DNA from: Hymenoscyphus infarciens
Taxonomy: Eukaryota > Ascomycota > Leotiomycetes > Helotiales > Helotiaceae
Assembly: GCA_001414345.1 (NCBI GenBank)
Contig: LLCB01000237.1
Span: 29,380 to 93,379, forward strand
DNA length: 64,000 nt
Direction: 5' to 3'
Shown: one piece after another, positions 45,068-56,731 of the stretch
Numbering within the stretch: position 1 is the first letter of the stretch
How the letters are laid out: each line of letters begins with the position of its first letter
The notes under the pieces: generated by a model
The model's database searches: none
What the model saw: only the letters and a program-made list of their open reading frames with translations
Told to the model about the DNA's origin: nothing
Program-made: the position numbers and the translations under genes

Positions 45068-45960
45068 GCTTGAGGTGTCCTTTTCGAGTTTAGTATTACT
45101 CGACGAAACTTCGTGTTTTCGGTTCACTTGGTGGTGGGTTTCTCTTTCGTATGGCGGCGGAGTGCTTAATTTTGAGCTGGCACATAGCGAAGGACGAACG
45201 AGTGAGTGCAGTCGCTCCTCATAATGAACATGAATTTCTGGTCTTTATCTGCATCGGCCCACTCTTCTTTTACTTCTGGAAACAACGAGGGACATAAACA
45301 AAAAGGCAAGTGCTTGATAATTAACACTCTACTATTGCATAGACTTGCTTGTGTGGGGAAGTCTTAATGCCATGGGATGGGAATAGCGGGGAATTTATCC
45401 GCCTTGTTTACCCGGATCCATGGCTTCTTCAACCATGAGCCCCTTACCATCACTTCCTCTTTGCCTTGTCGGGCATCAAAATCTTTCTTTTCCTGCTTTT
45501 CTAGGCAGCTGTTAAAATGGAAATGCGGGGAAAACTCGGCGTAGTTCCGTTTCCTGGGAAATGGTGAAGAGAATTTTACCTGGTAACTTGCACCCTTGGG
45601 TTTCACTGCTTATTGGCGATTGCCGTAGATAGGATGCATCCGAGTTTTATATTAGGAGAACACTTGTTGGGAGGTGAGCAAGTGACTTTCATTTGTGGAT
45701 TTATCCCATGAGTATCCCGCTTGTCGCAGGTGATGCTGTGGAACTTGGATTGGAGATTTCTCATGATAGCCAGAGCTATATTTTGAAGATTCAAACTTGA
45801 ATAATATCTGCTGATGTATTAGTGCACCTGTTTTCAATAGCTACTGCTCGTGGGACTTGCTGGAAATAACTACGCAGAACTCCGAATGAAAGCAGAAGCT
45901 AAACGAAAGACGCAACTTCGATAGCTTTGCTCCTACCACCCCCCAACTCGCCAACCCAAT
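45068..45960. other. Intergenic region between convergent genes
   Basis: This contains the 3' flanks of the mannosidase gene and of the small gene starting at 46540. Short ORFs are unrecognised. Nothing else is visible. Confidence 0.35.
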
Positions 45961-46540
45961 TCAACGTTCCCGGAGTTCAATTCTCGAAGCCAGAGGTTGA
46001 ATGAGAGATCTGAAAAACTCCGCTTCAATCTCTCCCCAAGGTATAATCTCAACCCTCCCTGTTTCAAATCCCTCCTTCCTCTTGTGCATGACTATATTCC
46101 GCTCCATGCTGGTATCTCGTCCAATCATCTCATCTCCCGCGCCCAACTCAATAACCTCCTCCAAGAAACTGACGACTGTCCTGGGATCGATACATCGCTC
46201 CTTTGCGCGCCGATAGAGGGCCAGACCGACGGGGAGAGCGTAGTCGCGTGCCTCCTTGGTAGTTGAGAAGCCGAAAACCTGGGGATTGAGGAGGATGGGT
46301 GCTTCTTTAATTACGGTTGCGTCTTTATTAGGGACTGGCTCGATGGAGAGGAGGAGTTGGTCTGGCGGGAATTCGTGAGGGGGTTGGAGCGACTGGTAGT
46401 GGTTAGTAGTAGGTTGGGATGATGTTAGAGATGCTTACGGAAAGATAGGTTGTTGTGACGGCTGTGTGTAGCTCCTCGATGTGTGTGAGGAGAGCTACGA
46501 CACACAGGTCGATCTTTTGAAGAGTAACGATAGATGACAT
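45961..46540 (-). CDS. Small hypothetical protein, spliced
   Basis: Exons 46540-46439 and 46392-45961 give 177 residues. The 46-nt intron has a GTAAGC donor, CTACTAAC branch point and CAG acceptor, and the phase is clean. The helical, charged sequence begins MSSIVTLQKIDLCVVALL and includes EARDYALPVGLALYRRAKE and WGEIEAEFF. I recognise no domain. The quality of the splice signals and the continuous reading frame support a real gene. Confidence 0.6.
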
Positions 46541-47499
46541 GGCGACTAGGGTCTCGAGAAAATCATCGGTAGGTTTACGAGTCGGTGATTCGATTTGCGA
46601 TGTGCTAGTAAAGGTTGGTTGTTGATGTGTTCAGTAGAGGAAGTTTGGTGGTTGTGGATGGTGGTTAAAAACCCCAAGGCTCCCGCGAAAGCCGCATATA
46701 TTTTCATTCTGGCGCGTAGACAAATTCAATTCACCTTCAACCCTCACATGGTGTTTCTTCAGTTCTCTATTCCACCCCTCATGGATGTTTCATTGGTCGT
46801 GAACTTTAATGAGTCGGCTTTTATATATTCAATAAATACCAGACGCCATCAGCGGTTGGTGCAAATCTAGTCCCTTCAATTTTCAAAAAAAAGGATTAAG
46901 CGATTGAAACGGCATCTATACTTGGTCAGACGGTACAATTGTCAATATGGCTGGGTTGCCAACTTTTTATTTTGACAGCCTCGCCTAATATTTGCTCTTT
47001 CCCCGCGGCGAGCTAGCAACATCAACCAAGTCTATTGTATTCATGGAAGGACTGTTCATCAGTCGATTTGCACAAAGACGCGCTGCTGATACATAGTATC
47101 GCCAGCGGGACGAAGCAGATGACCATTTCAGTAAATTGTTAATCCAGGATCACACTCAACTCGCAATCTCAAAGACACTTCACAGCATTTAGAATGGTTA
47201 GAGTCGGGTTATATTTCTCCCACTCGCGTATAGCTTCCAAGCTATTCAACTATTCAAACACTTTATACACATCCTCGCTAGACCAGGGCTCAAACAAAGA
47301 GACATCAGTGAAAGCTGGCGGGTATATCACCTATATATACACATTTCATACACACACTAACCTATCCAATGCAAACCCCCCAAACGCCGTGCTTCCCAAA
47401 TTGTGACACATCAAAAGGCCATATCATACATCCCGCACCTCAAGATCCCCAAAATCAGAAGCCCAAAATATCAACACAGGACTCGAGAAGAGAATATCT
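46541..47499. other. Intergenic region
   Basis: This should contain the promoter of the small reverse gene and the 3' flank of the large unknown gene. There is no recognisable gene or repeat. Confidence 0.35.
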
Positions 47500-50202
47500 T
47501 CAATGCACGCCACTGCCCCAGTGTTTATAATTCTTCTTCCTAATAGTACCCACACCAGTAAACGAAGGACCGGGAAGACCACCATGTGTTCTAACAAGAC
47601 GCCTCGTAATTGACCTGCTCTGCCTCCTGACCTTGTCGTTTTGCGCTCGTACAGCCTCGATTCGCTCGCGCAGTGTGTCGACTGTCATTGCCCCGACAGT
47701 CCTTGGTTGGTCCGTCTCCGATTGCGTGGAATCATGAGAGTTCTCCTGGCGGGGGGTGATGAGACGCGGTAAAGCATCATTCACGCCTTGAGGGGGAATA
47801 GACCAGACTTCCTGCCTCGCTCTAAGCTGTTCTTTTACAAGTGCATTTTCTTTTTGCATAGTGGCCAATCTATCATCCCAGAGTTTTGCCTTCCACGTCT
47901 CCTCCTTGATCATTTCTCGATGGGCAAATGTTTCTTGCCATTTCAAATGATGCAATTCTTCCCTGGCAATGGGATCCATGACTGCATTCTCTGGTTCTCC
48001 GTTCCTGTTTGGAGGCTCTTCGTTACTGATGCCAACTTCTCCTTCGCCCTTGCCGGCGAAATCAAAGTTTCGAAAAGGCCCTCTATTCTTGGGCTTTGGT
48101 GCTTTTGATAAATCGACCCATCCCCCCTTTTCTACCAAGACTGCGCGGGCAATTCCAGGCTTCGGATTCGCAAAAGCGGCGGAATTGAAAGCTGCCTGTC
48201 TCCTAATGAGAGGCAGCACAGGCTCATCTTCTCTATCAAATGATGTCTCAAGATTGTTACTTCGAGATGACGAAAGCTCCTCTCGAAAAGTCTCAACATT
48301 CCCATCCATTGGAGGAGATTGACGAGCCTCCCCAATAATATTTCCATGTGATGAGGACCCTGTTTCAAAGTCATTCAATTTTACTCTTCTGATGGGAGAG
48401 ACAATTTGATCAGGGTGGTCTTTGGAGCCCAATCGCCGGACAACATGATGGTCAACAAGTGATAAATCTTGTTCGAGGCTATCCTTAAAGGCATCGAGAT
48501 CAATTGAACCATCGTCTTTGCGCCAATCCTCGGCATCATATTTTGGAGAAGCTTCTGTGGGAACCTGTTCTTGCATTGGTTCTTTGTCCTCAGACCGCGC
48601 AGGTATTGGGGATCCAGCTTGACGGTCTCCACTCGGCTCAGAAGTATTGTCACTCCTGGGTTGGGAAACAAGATGTTGGTGTAGCTCATCTTGATCCATA
48701 CGATCAGTTTGCCCATCGGATAGTCCCCTCAGCGTTGATATCCAATCCCGTAGAATTACAGACTCCCACTCCGGAAGCCATTCGGAGGGTGGGGCACAGC
48801 AGGACTTCATATGATCCTTGCCACAAGGCACCTTGCCACATCGGAAACAGCATTCATCCTTGGGGTTGAACTTCTTTGTGCCCAAAAGGAACGGGTGCGT
48901 AAATGGAGCTCCAAAAGGTCGAAAATCAGTTGGAGCCGCAGGCAGCTCAGGATCTTTTACACCCTTGTCAAGCAGTCTCTTAATCCTAGCTTGCACTTTT
49001 TCCTTTGATTCGTCGATTTTCATAGTAGCCCGTATCTTTTGGTAAACAATTGGACTCTTGTTGAAAAGTTTCTTGATATGCGGGAGTTTCCAGGCTATAT
49101 TGCGTGCGATATACAGAAGCTGATCTGCTGGTGCGTAAATGGGTGCTAGCCGTCTGACTATTGGGCATATGAGTGGAAATTCCTTGTCGATTCGATCAAA
49201 CATGGCTTCTCGTTGTCGTATAAAAGCCCCAAAGTCTTCCTTGGCTTTAATCTCGTCCTTCATACGTTTTCTCTCATCATCTGGTGGAAGGCCCAGACCC
49301 TTTTCCTCGAGCTGATCTTGTATTTTGACTTGACGCTTCAGCCTTTGTTGCTCCTTGTGGACCAACTTTGAAATTTTGTCATTGTCTTCTAGATTTGTTT
49401 TAAAGGCGACCCAGCAGATGCGCTTGCGCCAATCGGTCCAAGGGGGTATGATATTGGCCGAGGTCCTGGGTAGAGCACTCAATAAGACGTCTGCTCGAAG
49501 ATGCAGAAGATCGTGTTTGTTGATGGCCTCCACGAAATCTTGACGCTGCTCCTTCTCAAATTTATATTTCGTCCTTGTGTGAAATTCCACTTTGACTTGG
49601 GAATCTATCCATTGCCATGCCTTCGACATGGTATGCAAGAGGTGAGGTCCTGGAACATCATGATTCAATTGTACTTCTTTCACCCCTTTGCCTCTCTTAC
49701 TGTGATTGAAGCCAAACTCGAAGTCCGTTTTCAAATCCTTGACAGTGTAACAGCTTAAATCATCGCCTCTGAAATTTAATTTCCCGTCCTCGAGTTCCGC
49801 ATGTGGCACAAGAAGTTTGCCAGGTCCCAAGTGTTTCTCCAATACATCTGCAAGAGACAATCGGCGGAGACCCTTTGCCTTAGACCAGAGGCCAAGCTCG
49901 ACGTCTTTGGGATCGGCATATTTTGTGAATGGCGAGTAATCTTTGATTTTGTGATTGCTGCCATGTTCGTCTGTGTTCGCAGAATAATAGAGATGGATGG
50001 AGCGAGTTTGGGTGTGCAAGGGGGAGGGGTGGGCGCATCGAAGGTATATTCGGAATTTTGCTCCATGGATGGTGAGGGTCATGGCATCGTTTCTGTTGAG
50101 GAAGGGGGTAATAGAGCTGCGAGCGGTCGCGAGGCAGGTGGCGCGAATGTTGTCCAAAGCTTTGGATCTTGAGACAAATAAAAGGTCGCGATATCGGGTC
50201 AT
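47500..50202 (-). CDS. Large unknown protein with a Cys cluster, possibly mitochondrial
   Basis: This is a single ORF of 900 residues. The first ~70 residues are Arg/Ser/Thr-rich and short of acidic residues, as in mitochondrial presequences. Residues about 90-215 contain a segment reading KEVQLNHDVPG, then MSKAWQWIDSQVKVEFHTR. That spacing recalls the C-terminal fold of bacterial/mitochondrial initiation factor IF3 (KEI..., helix, KVxVxxR). The likeness is weak and unchecked. A CCFRCGKVPC-type cysteine cluster lies near residue 450. The rest is charged, low complexity and coiled-coil prone (about 780-870). Its function is unknown; mitochondrial translation is one speculative option. Confidence 0.65.
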   Translation of the reverse strand: MTRYRDLLFVSRSKALDNIRATCLATARSSITPFLNRNDAMTLTIHGAKFRIYLRCAHPSPLHTQTRSIHLYYSANTDEHGSNHKIKDYSPFTKYADPKDVELGLWSKAKGLRRLSLADVLEKHLGPGKLLVPHAELEDGKLNFRGDDLSCYTVKDLKTDFEFGFNHSKRGKGVKEVQLNHDVPGPHLLHTMSKAWQWIDSQVKVEFHTRTKYKFEKEQRQDFVEAINKHDLLHLRADVLLSALPRTSANIIPPWTDWRKRICWVAFKTNLEDNDKISKLVHKEQQRLKRQVKIQDQLEEKGLGLPPDDERKRMKDEIKAKEDFGAFIRQREAMFDRIDKEFPLICPIVRRLAPIYAPADQLLYIARNIAWKLPHIKKLFNKSPIVYQKIRATMKIDESKEKVQARIKRLLDKGVKDPELPAAPTDFRPFGAPFTHPFLLGTKKFNPKDECCFRCGKVPCGKDHMKSCCAPPSEWLPEWESVILRDWISTLRGLSDGQTDRMDQDELHQHLVSQPRSDNTSEPSGDRQAGSPIPARSEDKEPMQEQVPTEASPKYDAEDWRKDDGSIDLDAFKDSLEQDLSLVDHHVVRRLGSKDHPDQIVSPIRRVKLNDFETGSSSHGNIIGEARQSPPMDGNVETFREELSSSRSNNLETSFDREDEPVLPLIRRQAAFNSAAFANPKPGIARAVLVEKGGWVDLSKAPKPKNRGPFRNFDFAGKGEGEVGISNEEPPNRNGEPENAVMDPIAREELHHLKWQETFAHREMIKEETWKAKLWDDRLATMQKENALVKEQLRARQEVWSIPPQGVNDALPRLITPRQENSHDSTQSETDQPRTVGAMTVDTLRERIEAVRAQNDKVRRQSRSITRRLVRTHGGLPGPSFTGVGTIRKKNYKHWGSGVH

Positions 50203-51185
50203 CTTCGGAGTTTTCTAGAAGAAGATTTTGCTCGCCACAGAATCCTGTGACACACAAGAACTTATAGAAAAACTGAGATGGGTTTAATCAAGTCGGGCTA
50301 GAGGAAAGTTTGTGGATTATAACACTATTTTCTGGCGTTATTAAGAGGTTAGTTAGTTTTCAGATAGATTAGCTCAAAAATGCCCTGATTATAGACTCGC
50401 GGTCTATAACTTAGGGCCTGTTTAGCATGTATATAATTAATTATAACTATATGAGATTTGTGCACGTCGCCCAAAGGTGCTCGCATATTTCTAATTATAT
50501 TATAGCTTTTTTATGAATATATTTAATACTGTTTAGCTCAACGTGCACATCTCGATGCACATATTATTAGACGGCCGGAATTCCGCTAGTACTAGTACTA
50601 ATAGCCGTGGAAGTGGTGGATATCTAGGAATATATACATGCACATAAAATTTAAGGGTCAAGAGGTCAAAAGAGTATTTTATTTAAATTTGGTGGCACAC
50701 ATGCTAATACTGGATATTTTATTGCTTATTCTTAGAAATCTGGTATTAATTAGATTACTTAATATGAGATAATATTTATTATAGACCGCTCTGATATATC
50801 ACCAGTACTCTCGCTGCCTAAGTCGGGTTTTGTTCGAATTTCATCTTGTATTAAACAAGGCCTGCGATGGAGAGCAAAAGTGTGAGTAAATCCTTCCTTA
50901 CCTGCCTACTTAGTCCTCGTTGTCCCAACTTTCCAGATTAATTCAACTAAACTTTCCGAAACACCCAGAACAGCTTAGGTCATGAATCTAGGAGTATTGA
51001 CACAATTGCCAAGTTCTTGCAGTCCGCGGGTCATTTACTTGCGGAAGTCCCTGAACAAACTTCGCCAAATGAAAACTAATACTTTGATCAGCTTTGCAAC
51101 TTCTCAATATTTCTTATATATTTGCAAAAGAAAACATGAACCCCTTTTCTACCGTAATTCAGTTCCAGATATAAAGCTATTCCCT
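50203..51185. other. AT-rich spacer with short inverted words
   Basis: The GC content falls after 50300. TGTGCACGTCG (50459) and CAACGTGCACA (50539) form an imperfect inverted pair about 80 bp apart, and CTAGTACTAGTACTA is a short direct repeat at 50587. These may be relics of a small transposon, but no element ends can be set. Confidence 0.35.
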
Positions 51186-52830
51186 TCACTAGGTATTCTC
51201 CCTAACCATTCCGCATACCGCCCAATGCCCGTTTCTCTCTCCTCGTTTCAATGCCTTTTCAAAGTCCGGATGACCTGGTTGTTCTATTTTAGTAGTCTGT
51301 ATTTTAGAATCGGCATCCAAGAGAAATTGTACCACATCGAGACCTCCGTGTGTAATTACTCCTTCAATCACGGCTCTACCTTTTCTCTTCGCGGGGGGTA
51401 CGTTCAAATTCCTACCCCATTTCAGCAGTTCTTCCATGATACCAATATGACTTCCAGTTGCAGCTAGCTGAATAGCAGTGGCTCCTCCATCATAACACAC
51501 TCCGCACTTCACGTGAGCGCCATTTTTGATCGAAAGCTGACATAGTTCTAGATTACCTACTCGTGCCACCATCTGGAGAGACGTCCGACTAATTCCTTGT
51601 TTCAGTACAAGGTTTACATTAGCCCCATAGTCAATCTAGAGTTGAACCATCTGATAGTCCTCTAGTCGAGTAGCCAGTAGAAGTGGTATCTATCTTGCAA
51701 GAGCACCATCAACTAGATATGTAGTGTCAAGAATAACATTATTTGGATCGACTTCAAAGTCTAGGAGTCTTTTCACAACTGATACACTAGAGTTTTAGAA
51801 TTACCACTGATAAAGATGTTCTCTATACTCCGAATAAGAGGTGGTCGTCTTTTTCATAATAAAATCAATCAAAGTATAGATTTCCTTAGAAAAAAGTGTC
51901 CAGCAGCGATAACCTAACAACCATACCCTGTCCTTCCTTGAGGATGTCTTTCCACAAATTCCCGCAGAAGAACATCAAGTATGCCATTTCCTTCTCTTGA
52001 GAGCATCAGATAAACAAGCCACGAGCCTCCAAGTTCAGGATTGTACCCGCCTCAAGAAGCAACAAGGCCGCTTCCTCTTGCACGGCAGAGAGCAGAGCTG
52101 AAGGCTTCGTTTCAATCGCCAGTCTTTTATAATTGCAAGAACTCAAGGTTACCAACTTCTGCTGTAGCACAAACTGCGGCTTCTCATATTGCTCAATACC
52201 CCGTTATCTTCTACCTAGGTAACCGAATATTTCCACACCTCGACTTCGAAGTGCCTCAGAAAAAGAGGTGGCAGAATCCACCGCACGATTTTCTTTAGTG
52301 TTCTCCCATTCAATGCATCCCCCGACAAGTATTACGTACCCTACCAATTCCATGTTTTTACTTTGGATAGCTTAAAGAAATGAGTTTTATGTGAAAAGGG
52401 CTCCATTGTTTCGTGCGATTTTGACAAGATCGAAATATCCTTTTCGTACAGCTGCATCTAGCAAAGTATCCTTGTGGCATGCTGAGCTTGGGTCCTGGGT
52501 CAGGCTGTCTACCACCATGGACAAGATCGAAGTCGGATTTCAATAGTCGGTGTATTATAAAAACACTCGTGGCAGCTTCAACCCCCAAATATAGCACAGT
52601 GTCAAGGAATATTCCCACATGTATCCATTCCTTGCGTTGCGATTGGGCACCTTCCTGCATGAGAAATTCAGTAGTCTCAAAGTCTTGTCGATGAAAAATG
52701 ATGATATCAAATACGCTCTGTGCCTCAATTTCAGCACCGGAGGCTACGAGGATTCGAACAAGTTCGAGATTCGCTGACAGTGTGAACTAGCTCACCATCT
52801 CCCTTTTGTAGATATTCTGCTTCCTTCCCT
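51186..52830 (-). pseudogene. Decayed ankyrin-repeat protein gene
   Basis: Reverse-strand translation shows ankyrin-repeat blocks: LEDYQMVQL, IDYGANVNLV, ARVGNLELCQL, AATGSHIGIMEELLKWG and HGGLDVVQFLLDA. Two in-frame TAG codons interrupt them near 51635-51720. Further upstream, AAVCATAEVGNLEFLQL and a DLVHGG-type block continue the pattern in other frames with more stops (52040-52660). The repeat spacing resembles large fungal ankyrin proteins that often follow a Clr5-type or NACHT-type N-terminus; neither is seen. The breaks mean it is not functional as it stands. Confidence 0.7.
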
Positions 52831-53088
52831 ACGAACTTCAACATACTTTATCACAGCATCATTTGCAATGAGGGCTTGTTTTATGCTGTTTTGGAAGGAT
52901 ACACAAACTAATTAGTAAACTGTTAAATACTGCATTCTCTTATTAAAACACTCTAACCCAAATAATACTACCATTACAATTACCCCAGTTTCTTCCCTCC
53001 CACTCGTCTCAGTCTTTCTTCTCACCAACCTATCAAATCCCATTTCAAATTCCCCGTGAATCTTTCAATCTCTCAACTCCTCAACATC

Positions 53089-56015
53089 TCATCCCCCAGC
53101 CCCATAATTATCCCACAAACTCCTAACCCTCACCTCCCCTTCCCAGCCCTCCATCGCACTCACAATCCTAACCCCCACCCTCCTCTCCTCCCCCTTGAAA
53201 AGCCAAAAACCATTACTCTCAAAATGCGCCAGAGTCCCCTCGGGAACATAAAGCCACACCCAAGCAGCAACAGCTTTCGTAGCCTTCACAGAGAAATTCC
53301 CACTCTCCCCATCATACCCCAATTCCAAACCCGGGTCTTGGAGTGTGACATCGGCGAGTGAGAGACTGTGGAAGATATATTCGTGTTTGAACTCCTTCGT
53401 TTGATTTCCTGGGGAGTTTGGAAGAGAACCAGAAGCCGAGATATTCAGTTTAAGAAATGAGGTTGTGAGGTTGTAAGGGATGGTATTGGTGTTACCCTGG
53501 AATACCTTCGTACTATTCAAACTCCCAATTTCGAACCCAACATTTATCGGTTCAGAAACCGCCGTCCCATTATAATCCCACCACCTAAGCGTCGCCTTCC
53601 CTTTCGTTGGCGTCCAGAGGTCAGAAGTCACCCACGCACTCAAATCACCCGTCTCGTAATCCCAATAAGTCGCTATAATAACCGGTTGATAGATATCCTT
53701 CGCGATATAATGTAGAACCTTCCACCGCCCGTCATATTCCACACCCGCCCACGTTGGAGCCTGCCATATGTCTTCGAGCTGCCAGTATAAACTTCCCAAC
53801 TGTCGTTCCGGTAATCCCGATCCCCTCCTATAATACACAATCTGGGACCTATAAAAATCCGCCTGGAAAATCTGCGTGGTATGACACCAGGCGGAGAAAT
53901 TCGCCACAGGGTCGAGCAGGTTTGGGGAAGGGTAATACCGTTGAACAGCTAGTGTCATTTCTGCCTGTCCCTTTGAGGAGTTTGCGATATTATCTGTGAA
54001 TGGGCCGCCGGCGGGGTAGTGGTGGTTCCGAAGCATTATCATGGTGCTGTTGAAATTGAGTTCCGATTCCGGAATTGCCTGGCGCCAGGATTGGAGAGAA
54101 GGCATGGAATGGAACCCGAATTCATTTGCGAACCTTCCGACAGGGTATGTGGAGAGGTTAAATGCTACTTCTGAGTGGTAGTTGTAGTGATCTGTGTCCC
54201 CGTATATTGACCCGGGAGTTTTATTCTCGTACCGCTGGATCATGGGGATTGGGAGGGAGAAATCGAGAGTAAGATAGCCGTTTGTGGTACTACTTGGGAT
54301 GTAAGAAATCGATTTTGTGTTCCCGAAAACTGCCGGGAGAAGGATATCAAGGAATAGTTGTTCGTATTCTTTTTGGTACCTGTCGTTTCCGGGGTCTAGT
54401 GCTTCTGCAGTTGGGAGTTCCAGATTCTCGAGTTCGTTGCCGCCGGCCCAGAGGGCGAGGGAGGGATGGTGGTTTACTCTTCGGACATTGTAGTTTGCCT
54501 CTTCTCGGACGTTCTCCAGGAATTCTGGGTTGACAGGATAGAGAGCATCCCCAAATTCGAACTCGCTCCAAAGAAGAACTCCCATTTCGTCGGCAATATC
54601 GTAGATGAAGTCGGGTGAGTACGCACCGCTAGCCCATACTCGAAGCATATTTTGGTTTCCATCTACTACTGTTTGGAAAAGCTGTTCCATCTTCGTTTGC
54701 GTTACACGAGGCCAGAATGCATCAGGGGGGATCTATGACAGGTCAGTATACATGAAGAAAAGGTGAGAAAGGGAGATTGGAAAGAAGAAATCTTCCTCAA
54801 ATTAAAAGAAAAGGAGAAAAGGAAATTATTACTTACAAAGTTTGAGCCCTTGGCATAAAACTCCTGTCCATTAATTTCAAAATGCCAATTATTCCCCGGA
54901 GCAACCCCCTTCGCAATCTGATCCTCAGAAATAGGAGTCATATTCAAAACAATAGTCCTAAATCCACTTCTCTTCGTAACAGTCGCCAACGTCTTCTTCC
55001 CATCAACAATGTCGATCTTGAAATAGTAGAGATTCTGTTCTCCAAGTCCCGTCGGCCACCAAAGCTGGCAAGCCTTCCCACCAACAACGATACTCCCACC
55101 AATCGTCGGCTCCTCATGCGTAACATTTTGCAAAGCCCCTTTCGTGATAGTTCTATTTTCTGAATCCAAAATCTCAATCTCCAACCCCGCACTCTTCGGA
55201 AGTTCCCCGAGAAAATCAACACTAACATCCACAACCCAATCCTTACTCTGATCTGGCGGTAAATTATTCAACTGTCCCTCCCGGTGAACATCTAAGAGCA
55301 CATTTCTCACATGAATTTCACCCCGTGGTAACTGCACCACCCAAGCAGGTTGCCAGATCCCAGCAGGAGCAAAAGCAGGACCCCAGTCCCAGCCAAAATC
55401 ACTCTGTTCCTTCCTTGCGAATTGGCGGTTCGGGAATTCGAAAAGGCCTTCTACGGTCCAGGGCCAGGTTTCTTGCCCGGGTTCATCGGCGATGGTTTGG
55501 GAGATGTTTATTGCGGAGCCGAAGTTGATGCTTAGTTTTGAGGGACCGGAACAGGTAGAGAGGATTGAGGAAACGTCAAAGTGGTATTGGCGGAATTGGT
55601 TGTTTGTTGATGCGACGTGTTGGCCGCATAGGTTGATGGATGTGAATGTGTCTAGACCGTTGAAGAGGAGATATGTTGGGATATCTTTATCTCTGTGTGA
55701 GGTTAGTAGTCGTACACCTCGAATGGATTTGAGTTTTATAACTTACAGTCCTGACACTGTCGTCTCATATGTCCAATTCGTATATGTAACCCATCTCAAC
55801 TCGAAATCTCCCAGTCCATAATAAGGATCTGGAATCGCACCTTCGCGGTAAAGATCAAGATGTACCTGAGAAGGCACACTTCCAGGCACAGAAATATTGT
55901 ACACAGGACTTGAAACCGTCCATTTTGATGCACTGAGATCAATGACTTGCTTTGCTGATGCTGTTGTATACAGAAGTGCCAGAGTCCCGATCTGGATGTG
56001 ATTTAATACCCTCAT
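53089..56015 (-). CDS. mndA: Beta-mannosidase, secreted (GH2, MndA type)
   Basis: Exons 56015-55747, 55692-54837 and 54732-53089 encode 922 residues. The N-terminus has a signal peptide (core [13 protein letters not shown]), and several Asn-x-Ser/Thr sites follow. The beta-mannosidase hallmark FGWDWGPAF is in exon 2. The acid/base is Glu475 ([10 protein letters not shown]) and the nucleophile Glu579 (FANEFGFHS). [17 protein letters not shown] and LLWSEFEFG are typical of the MndA clade. The exported enzyme releases mannose from the non-reducing ends of manno-oligosaccharides from plant galactomannan. Met 56015 was chosen over upstream Mets because it alone starts a signal peptide. Introns are 54 and 104 nt, with GTAAGT donors. 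Confidence 0.93.
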
Positions 56016-56731
56016 TGTAGCAGCGAAAAAAGTGTAGAAGGGAAGGAAGGAGATCGATCCTCCATCTTTAGAAGCAATTTGATTGAATATATACATCGAG
56101 GTATTCTCTAGATGGAGATGCAAGCCCCGCAGGCCTTCTCCTTTCGGCCAGAAAAGGAGCGGCAGTTCTTGCATGCCATGGGTTACATGATGTCACCAAG
56201 TCTGCAAGTACTCACTCCACTTACGAGCAGCTGCAACGATGGAACGACGTTACCTCCAATTTGGAAGTAGTTCAAGTTGATGTGTATGTACTTCTTGCCT
56301 AGGTTGGGCAGTTGAGGGGAAAGGAGTGCGGGGTGGTGACTCCTTGCAAGGATTCCTCTAATGCAAGGATGGAGTTTTATAGTGCTTAACTTTCTCTACT
56401 AAAACTTGTTAGTAGGCAATTGGAATTGTTTTGGCATGGCTACGGGAATATATCAGTGACAAAAAAGCTCCAATATCGTACACGTCAATCTTCAATTTTG
56501 AAAATCCATCATGGAACCATGATTCTAATCCACCATTATGCTGTTTATTGGTTTCTGATGTACAGGTTACAAAGAAAAAAGGTGTTGCAGGATTATGTGC
56601 AAATACAACAACAAATGGCCTCTCCATCCTTAGCGGTCCTTGCTTAGAATTCGAAGCCATTAGTCTCCTGCCGTCTATCGTCCATTCCATTCCCCATTCC
56701 CCGTCATCCACGAAATCCCTCAATGCAGCAC
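56016..56731. other. Region between the mannosidase start and the ATP synthase gene end
   Basis: This 0.7-kb stretch holds the promoter of the secreted mannosidase and the 3' flank of the ATP synthase subunit gene; both genes are on the reverse strand. ORFs up to 123 codons here have no recognisable content. Confidence 0.35.

Noticed and set aside
47194..47406. Short forward ORF with a good-looking Met context
   Set aside because: It has 70 residues, no motif, and overlaps the probable 3' UTR of the large reverse gene.
50400..50620. Small inverted-repeat transposon suggested by GGGCCTGTTTAG and GTGCACGTCG words
   Set aside because: I could find no matching right end or target duplication.
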